The position numbers and the translations under genes are program-made. Below are positions 57,611 to 64,000 of a DNA stretch of 64,000 nucleotides, in pieces. Under the pieces are notes generated by a model, which made no database searches, was not told the origin of the DNA, and was given only the letters and a program-made list of their open reading frames with translations. Source of the stretch: Symsagittifera roscoffensis (taxonomy: Eukaryota; Xenacoelomorpha; Acoela; Convolutidae); assembly GCF_963678635.1 (NCBI RefSeq), contig NC_087067.1, positions 48,033,618-48,097,617 of the forward strand, read 5' to 3'. Position 1 is the stretch's first letter, and the number at the start of each line of letters is the position of its first letter.

Positions 57611-60600
57611 GCCAAATTTTTTGAAGATTTTTGAACCGTTCAAAAAGCGCTCAAACCGCTCATTTTGAAGCAAGATTTTGAGCGTAATTGTCTAAAAAAA
57701 CCGATAAAACCGCTCAAATCTTGCTTCAAATTAGGTGAAAAATCTCGACTCGGGATGGAACTTCATGGCGAGAGCATTCAATAATAATTCAATTTCTTCA
57801 AATATTTTGTATTAGACGCAAATTATTTACAGAAAAACATCTGCTGTGAACTCTGTGAAAGGTAGACTTTTCTCAATGAAGAAGGTGAGCAATTTTTTGT
57901 TGATTTAGTTTTTATATACATTCAAGTCACGAAAAAAAACTTGCATTGATACTAGCACTTGTTGAATTTTTAATTATTACGAAGTTAAAGTTGTCGTCCT
58001 GATGTAATTAACTGACTTAACCTTTAGCGTATGTATCATAACAAAAGCGTATCATTTTATTTCGAGTCCTAGTTAAGTTGAAACAACAATTACACAAACG
58101 ACAAAAATTATAACTTTTGAAACGAAATAGTGGAACCAGTTCTAAACTAGTATTTAAAAACCAATTATATTACTGATAAACAATCACTATAAAATATAAC
58201 TAACTAACCAATCATATTCCATCTCTAACATTGACACTCATTTGTAAGTGCTGAAACTACTTGTAGTTTCAGCACCAGAATAATTTAAATAAAACTTTGA
58301 ACACAGTTGTTCTCCTTCTGGATAAACTCCAAGAACTAACTCGCATAAAACAGTATACACTAGATCTATTGAGACTACGAGATATAAGAGTAAGGTTAAG
58401 ATCGGAATTAGACTAAGAAGTTGCAGCGGTTTGAGCGGTTTGAGCGGTTTTTGACTGGTTTATCTAAAAATAAAACTGCTCAAAAACCGCTCAAGATTTG
58501 AGCGGTTTGAGCGGTTTTTTTAGACAATTACGCTCAAAATCTTGCTTCAAAATGAGCGGTTTGAGCGCTTTTTGAACGATTTATCTACAAAAACCGCTCA
58601 AAAACCGCACAATCTTTGCAGCAAATCTTGCGCGGTTTTTGAGCGGTTTTTTTTTTAATAAACCGCTCAAAACCGTTCAAATCTTGCGCGGTTATTGAGC
58701 GGTTTTTTTAGATAAACCGCTCAAAACCTTTCAAATCTTGCGCTGTTTTTGAGCAATTTTTGTAGATAAACCGTTCATAAACCGCTCAAACCGCTCATTT
58801 AGAAGCAAGATTTTGAGCGTAATTGTCTAAAAAAAGTGCTCAAACCGCTCAAATCTTGCTTCAAATTAGGTGAAAAATCTGGACTCGGGATGGAACTTCA
58901 TGGCGGGAGCATTCAATAATAATTCAATTTCTTCAAATATTTTGTATTAGACGCGAATTATTTACAGAAAAACACAAAGTCTGCTGTGAACTCTGTGAAA
59001 GGTAGACTTTTCTCAATGAAGAAGGTGAGCATTTTTTTTTTTATTAAGTTTTTATATACATTCAATTCACGAAAAAGAACTTGCATTGATACTAGCACTT
59101 GTTGAATTTTTAATTATTACGAAGTTAAAGTTGTCGTCCTGATGTAATTAACTGACTTAACCTTTAGCTTATATATCATAACAAAAGCGTATCATTTTAT
59201 TTCGAGTCGTAGTTAAGTTGAAACAACAATTACACAAACGACAAAAATTATAACTTTTGAAACGAAATAGTGGAACCAGTTCTAAACTAGTATTTAAAAA
59301 CCAATTATATTACTGATAAATAATCACTATAAAATATTACTAACTAACCAATCATATTCCATCTCTAACATTGACACTTATTTGTAAGTGCTGAAACTAC
59401 TTGTGATTTCAGCACCAGAATAATTTAAATAAAACTTTGAACACAGTTGTTCTCCTTCTGCATAAACTCCAAGAACTAACTCGCATAAAATAGTATACAC
59501 TAGATCTATTGAGACTAGGAGATATAAGAGTAAGGTTAAGATCGGAATTAGACTAAGAAGTTGCAGCGGTTTGAGCGGTTTGAGCGGTTTTTGACTGGTT
59601 TATCTAAAAATAAAACTGCTCAAAAACCGCTCAAGATTTGAGCGGTTTGAGCGGTTTTTTTAGAGAATTACGCTCAAAATCTTGCTTCAAAATGAGCGGT
59701 TTGAGCGCTTTTTGAACGGTTTATCTACAAAAACCGCTCAAAAACCGCACAATCTTTGCAGCAAATCTTGCGCGGTTTTTGAGCGGTTTTTTTTTTAAAT
59801 AAACCGCTCAAAACCGTTCAAATCTTGCGCGGTTATTGAGCGGTTTTTTTAGATAAACCGCTCAAAACCTTTCAAATCTTGCGCTGTTTTTGAGCAATTT
59901 TTTTAGATAAACCGTTCAAAAACCGCTCAAACCGCTCATTTAGAAGCAAGATTTTGAGCGTAATTGTCTAAAAAAAACCGCTAAAACCGCTCAAATCTTG
60001 CTTCAAATTAGGTGAAAAATCTCGACTGGGGATAGAACTTCATGGCGAGAGCATTCAATAATAATTCAATTTCTTCAAATATTTTGTATAAGACGCAAAT
60101 TATTTACAGAAAAACCTAAAATCTGCTGTGAACTCTGTGAAAGGTAGACTTTTCTCAATGAAGAAGGTGAGCAATTTTTTTGTTGATTTTATTTTTATAT
60201 ACATTCAAGTCACGAAAAAAAACTTGCATTGATACTAGCACTTGTTGAATTTTTAATTATTACGAAGTTAAAGTTGTCGTCCTGATGTAATTAACTGACT
60301 TAACGTTTAGCGTATATATCATAACAAAAGCGTAGCATTTTATTTCGAGTCGTAGTTAAGTTGAAACAACAATTACACAAACGACAAAAATTATAAGTTT
60401 CGAAACGAAATAGTGGAACCAGTTCTAAACAAGTATTTAAAAACCAATTATATTACTGATAAATAATCACTATAAATTATTACTAACTAACCAATCATAT
60501 TCCATCTCTAACATTGACACTTATTTGTAAGTGCTGAAACTACTTGAGTTTTCAGCACCAGAATAATTCAAATAAAACTTTGAACACAGTTGTTCTCCTT

Positions 60601-63600
60601 CTGGATACACTCCAAGAACTAACTCGCATAAAACAGTATACACTCGATCTATTGAGACTAGGAGATATAAGAGTAAGGTTAAGATCGGAATTAGACTAAG
60701 AAGTTGCAGCGGTTTGAGCGGTTTGAGCGGTTTTTGACTGGTTTATCTAAAAAAAACCGCTCAAAAACCGCTCAAGATTTGAGCGGTTTGAGCGGTTTTT
60801 TTAGACAATTACGCTCAAAATCTTGCTTCAAATTGAGCGGTTTGAGCGGTTTTTGAACGGTTTATCTACAAAAACCGCTCAAAAACCGCACAATCTTTGC
60901 AGCAAATCTTGCGCGGTTTTTGAGCGGTTTTTTTTTAAATAAACCGCTCAAAACCGTTCAAATCTTGCGCGGTTATTGAGCGGTTTTTTTAGATAAACCG
61001 CTCAAAACCTTTCAAATCTTGCGCTGTTTTTGAGCAATTTTTTTAGATAAACCGTTCAAAAACCGCTCAAACCGCTCAATCTTTGCAGCAAATCTTGCGC
61101 GGTTTTTGAGCGGTTTTTTTTAAATAAACTGCTCAAAACCGTTCAAATCTTGCGCGGTTATTGAGCGGTTTTTTTAGATAAACCGCTCAAAACCTTTCAA
61201 ATCTTGCGCGGTTTTTGAGCAATTTTTTTAGATAAACCGTTCAAAAACCGCTCAAACCGCTCAGTTAGAAGCAAGATTTTGAGCGTAATTGTCTAAAAAA
61301 ACCGCTAAAACCGCTCAAATCTTGTTTCAAATTAGGTGAAAAATCTCGACTCGGGATGGAACTTCATGGCGAGAGCATTCAATAATAATTCAATTTCTTC
61401 AAATATTTTGTATTAGACGCAAATTATTTACAGAAAAACACAAAGTCTGCTGTGAACTCTGTGAAAGGTAGACTTTTCTCAATGAAGAAGGTGAGCAATT
61501 TTTTTTTATTAAGTTTTTATATACATTCAATTCACGAAAAAGAACTTGCATTGATACTAGCACTTGTTGAATTTTTAATTATTACGAAGTTAAAGTTGTC
61601 GTCCTGATGTAATTAACTGACTTAACTTTTAGCGTATATATCATAACAAAAGCGTATCATTTTATTTCGAGTCGTAGTTAAGTTGAAACAACAATTACAC
61701 AAACGACAAAAATTATAACTTTTGAAACGAAATAGTGGAACCAGTTCTAAACTAGTATTTAAAAACCAATTATATTACTGATAAATAATCACTATAAAAT
61801 ATTACTAACTAACCAATCATATTCCATCTCTAACATTGACACTTATTTGTAAGTGCTGAAACTACTTGTGATTTCAGCACCAGAATAATTTAAATAAAAC
61901 TTTGAACACAGTTGTTCTCCTTCTATCCTTCTATATAAACTCCAAGAACTAACTCGCATAAAACAGTATACACTAGATCTATTGAGACTAGGAGATATAA
62001 GAGTAAGGTTAAGATCGGAATTAGACTAAGAAGTTGCAGCGGTTTGAGCGGTTTGAGCGGTTTTTGACTGGTTTATCTAAAAATAAAACTGCTCAAAAAC
62101 CGCTCAAGATTTGAGCGGTTTGAGCGGTTTTTTTAGACAATTACGCTCAAAATCTTGCTTCAAAATGAGCGGTTTGAGCGCTTTTTGAACGATTTATCTA
62201 CAAAAACCGCTCAAAAACCGCACAATCTTTGCAGCAAATCTTGCGCGGTTTTTGAGCGGTTTTTTTTAAATAAACCGCTCAAAACCGTTCAAATCTTGCG
62301 CGGTTATTGAGCGGTTTTTTTAGATAAACCGCTCAAAACCTTTCAAATCTTGCGCTGTTTTTGAGCAATTTTTGTAGATAAACCGTTCAAAAACCGCTCA
62401 AACCGCTCATTTAGAAGCAAGATTTTGAGCGTAATTGTCTAAAAAAAACCGCTAAAACCGCTCAAATCTTGCTTCAAATTAGGGGAAAAATCTCGACTCG
62501 GGATGGAACTTCATGGCGAGAGCATTCAATAATAATTCAATTTCTTCAAATATTTTGTATAAGACGCAATTTATTTACAGAAAAACCTAAAATCTGCTGT
62601 GAACTCTGTGAAAGGTAGACTTTTCTCAATGAAGAAGGTGAGCAATTTTTTTGTTGATTTTATTTTTATATACATTCAAGTCACGAAAAAAAACTTGCAT
62701 TGATACTAGCACTTGTTGAATTTTTAATTATTACGAAGTTAAAGTTGTCGTCCTGATGTAATTAACTGACTTAACGTTTAGCGTATATATCATAACAAAA
62801 GCGTAGCATTTTATTTCGAGTCGTAGTTAAGTTGAAACAACAATTACACAAACGACAAAAATTATAAGTTTCGAAACGAAATAGTGGAACCATTTCTAAA
62901 CAAGTATTTAAAAACCAATTATATTACTGATAAATAATCACTATAAATTATTACTAACTAACCAATCATATTCCATCTCTAACATTGACACTTATTTGTA
63001 AGTGCTGAAACTACTTGAGTTTTCAGCACCAGAATAATTCAAATAAAACTTTGAACACAGTTGTTCTCCTTCTGGATACACTCCAAGAACTAACTCGCAT
63101 AAAACAGTATACACTCGATCTATTGAGACTAGGAGATATAAGAGTAAGGTTAAGATCGGAATTAGACTAAGAAGTTGCAGCGGTTTGAGCGGTTTGAGCG
63201 GTTTTTGACTGGTTTATCTAAAAAAAACCGCTCAAAAACCGCACAATCTTTGCAGCAAATCTTGCGCGGTTTTTGAGCGGTTTTTTTTTAAATAAACTGC
63301 TCAAAACCGTTCAAATCTTGCGCGGTTATTGAGCGGTTTTTTTAGACAATTACGCTCAAAATCTTGCTTCAAAATGAGCGGTTGGAGCGGTTTTTGAACG
63401 GTTTATCTACAAAAACCGCTCAAAAACCGCACAATCTTTGCAGCAAATCTTGCGCGGTTTTTGAGCGGTTTTTTTTAAATAAACTGCTCAAAACCGTTCA
63501 AATCTTGCGCGGTTATTGAGCGGTTTTTTTAGATAAACCGCTCAAAACCTTTCAAATCTTGCGCGGTTTTTGAGCAATTTTTTTAGATAAACCGTTCAAA

Positions 63601-64000
63601 AACCGCTCAAACCGCTCAGTTAGAAGCAAGATTTTGAGCGTAATTGTCTAAAAAAACCGCTAAAACTGCTCAAATCTTGTTTCAAATTAGGTGAAAAATC
63701 TCGACTCGGGATGGAACTTCATGGCGAGAGCATTCAATAATAATTCAATTTCTTCAAATATTTTGTATTAGACGCAAATTATTTACAGAAAAACACAAAG
63801 TCTGCTGTGAACTCTGTGAAAGGTAGACTTTTCTCAATGAAGAAGGTGAGCAATTTTTTGTTGATTTAGTTTTTATATACATTCAATTCACGAAAAAGAA
63901 CTTGCATTCATACTAGCACTTTTTGAACTTTTAATTATTATGGAGTTAAAGTTGTCTTCCTGATGTAACTAACTGACTTAACATTTAGCGTATGTATCAT
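57611..64000. repeat. 1.14-kb satellite with GAGCGGTTT hairpin blocks, dimeric higher-order structure
   Basis: The landmark TTAGG(T/G)GAAAAATCT lies at 57,731, 58,866, 60,008, 61,332, 62,479 and 63,687 (spacings 1,135, 1,142, 1,324, 1,147 and 1,208). Each unit has a conserved body of about 700 bp and a variable block of 400-600 bp made of GAGCGGTTT and AAACCGCTC words in both orientations. Units 2, 4 and 6 share variants that differ from units 3 and 5. The array continues past the window end. No coding frame longer than about 20 codons is conserved. Confidence 0.95.
58248..58275. repeat. conserved 12-bp stem in the satellite body
   Basis: GTGCTGAAACTA and TAGTTTCAGCAC flank a 4-base loop in the first unit. 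The inner part differs in later units, but the outer GTGCTGAAA/TTTCAGCAC (9 bp) pairing persists in all five readable copies. Confidence 0.7.

Overview
The window is AT-rich, repeat-dense DNA from an invertebrate animal genome in draft form (one 200-base run of N). The evidence for an animal is two Ty3/gypsy retroelements of metazoan type, an intron-split trypsin-family exon, and candidate exons bounded by polypyrimidine-AG acceptors and GTAAGT donors. The species cannot be fixed from the sequence. No tRNA, rRNA, CRISPR or bacterial-style operon was seen. Almost every recognisable gene is a retroelement gene, and most are broken.

Left part (1-9,640): the 3' part of Ty3/gypsy element 1 (gag, protease, reverse transcriptase, RNase H, integrase with a long unusual tail, and a candidate 3' LTR near 6,642-6,939), then non-coding DNA with C-rich tracts, a CA microsatellite and a 78-bp duplication. 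At 9,640-13,400 there is a trypsin-like exon whose catalytic serine is replaced by aspartate, a lysine-rich terminal exon on the opposite strand, and two weaker exon candidates. A decayed second copy of the protease lies at 22.7-23.1 kb.

Middle (13,900-35,500): a dispersed non-coding element of about 530 bp with subterminal inverted repeats and terminal hairpins (Helentron-like) occurs at least four times. The 3' end of one copy has been amplified into a six-copy 796-bp array. Next come a frameshifted minus-strand gene remnant, an old satellite of about 85 bp arranged in a 340-bp higher-order repeat, the N gap, a quiet AT-rich stretch with one plausible minus-strand ORF, and a 1,799-bp tandem array that carries small minus-strand exons.

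Right part (35,500-64,000): coding-like fragments, a 476/479-bp LTR-like repeat pair, a cluster of palindromic GGAATCC motifs and a 46-bp perfect inverted repeat lead into element 2. Element 2 is a 16.7-kb gypsy/errantivirus-like provirus (40,270-57,005) with both LTRs, an ATAT target duplication, a primer-binding site and a polypurine tract. It carries decayed gag-pol, an env-like region, a CxxC-rich ORF and a bZIP-like ORF before the 3' LTR. The last 6.4 kb is a satellite of about 1.14 kb units, packed with GAGCGGTTT/AAACCGCTC hairpins and organised as an alternating dimer. It runs off the window end.

The most novel items are the accessory gene set of element 2 (env-like, CxxC-rich, bZIP-like), loss of RT motif A in both retroelements, and the two higher-order satellites. 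All frame-restored statements are inferences from reading separate frames; no restored protein is given.
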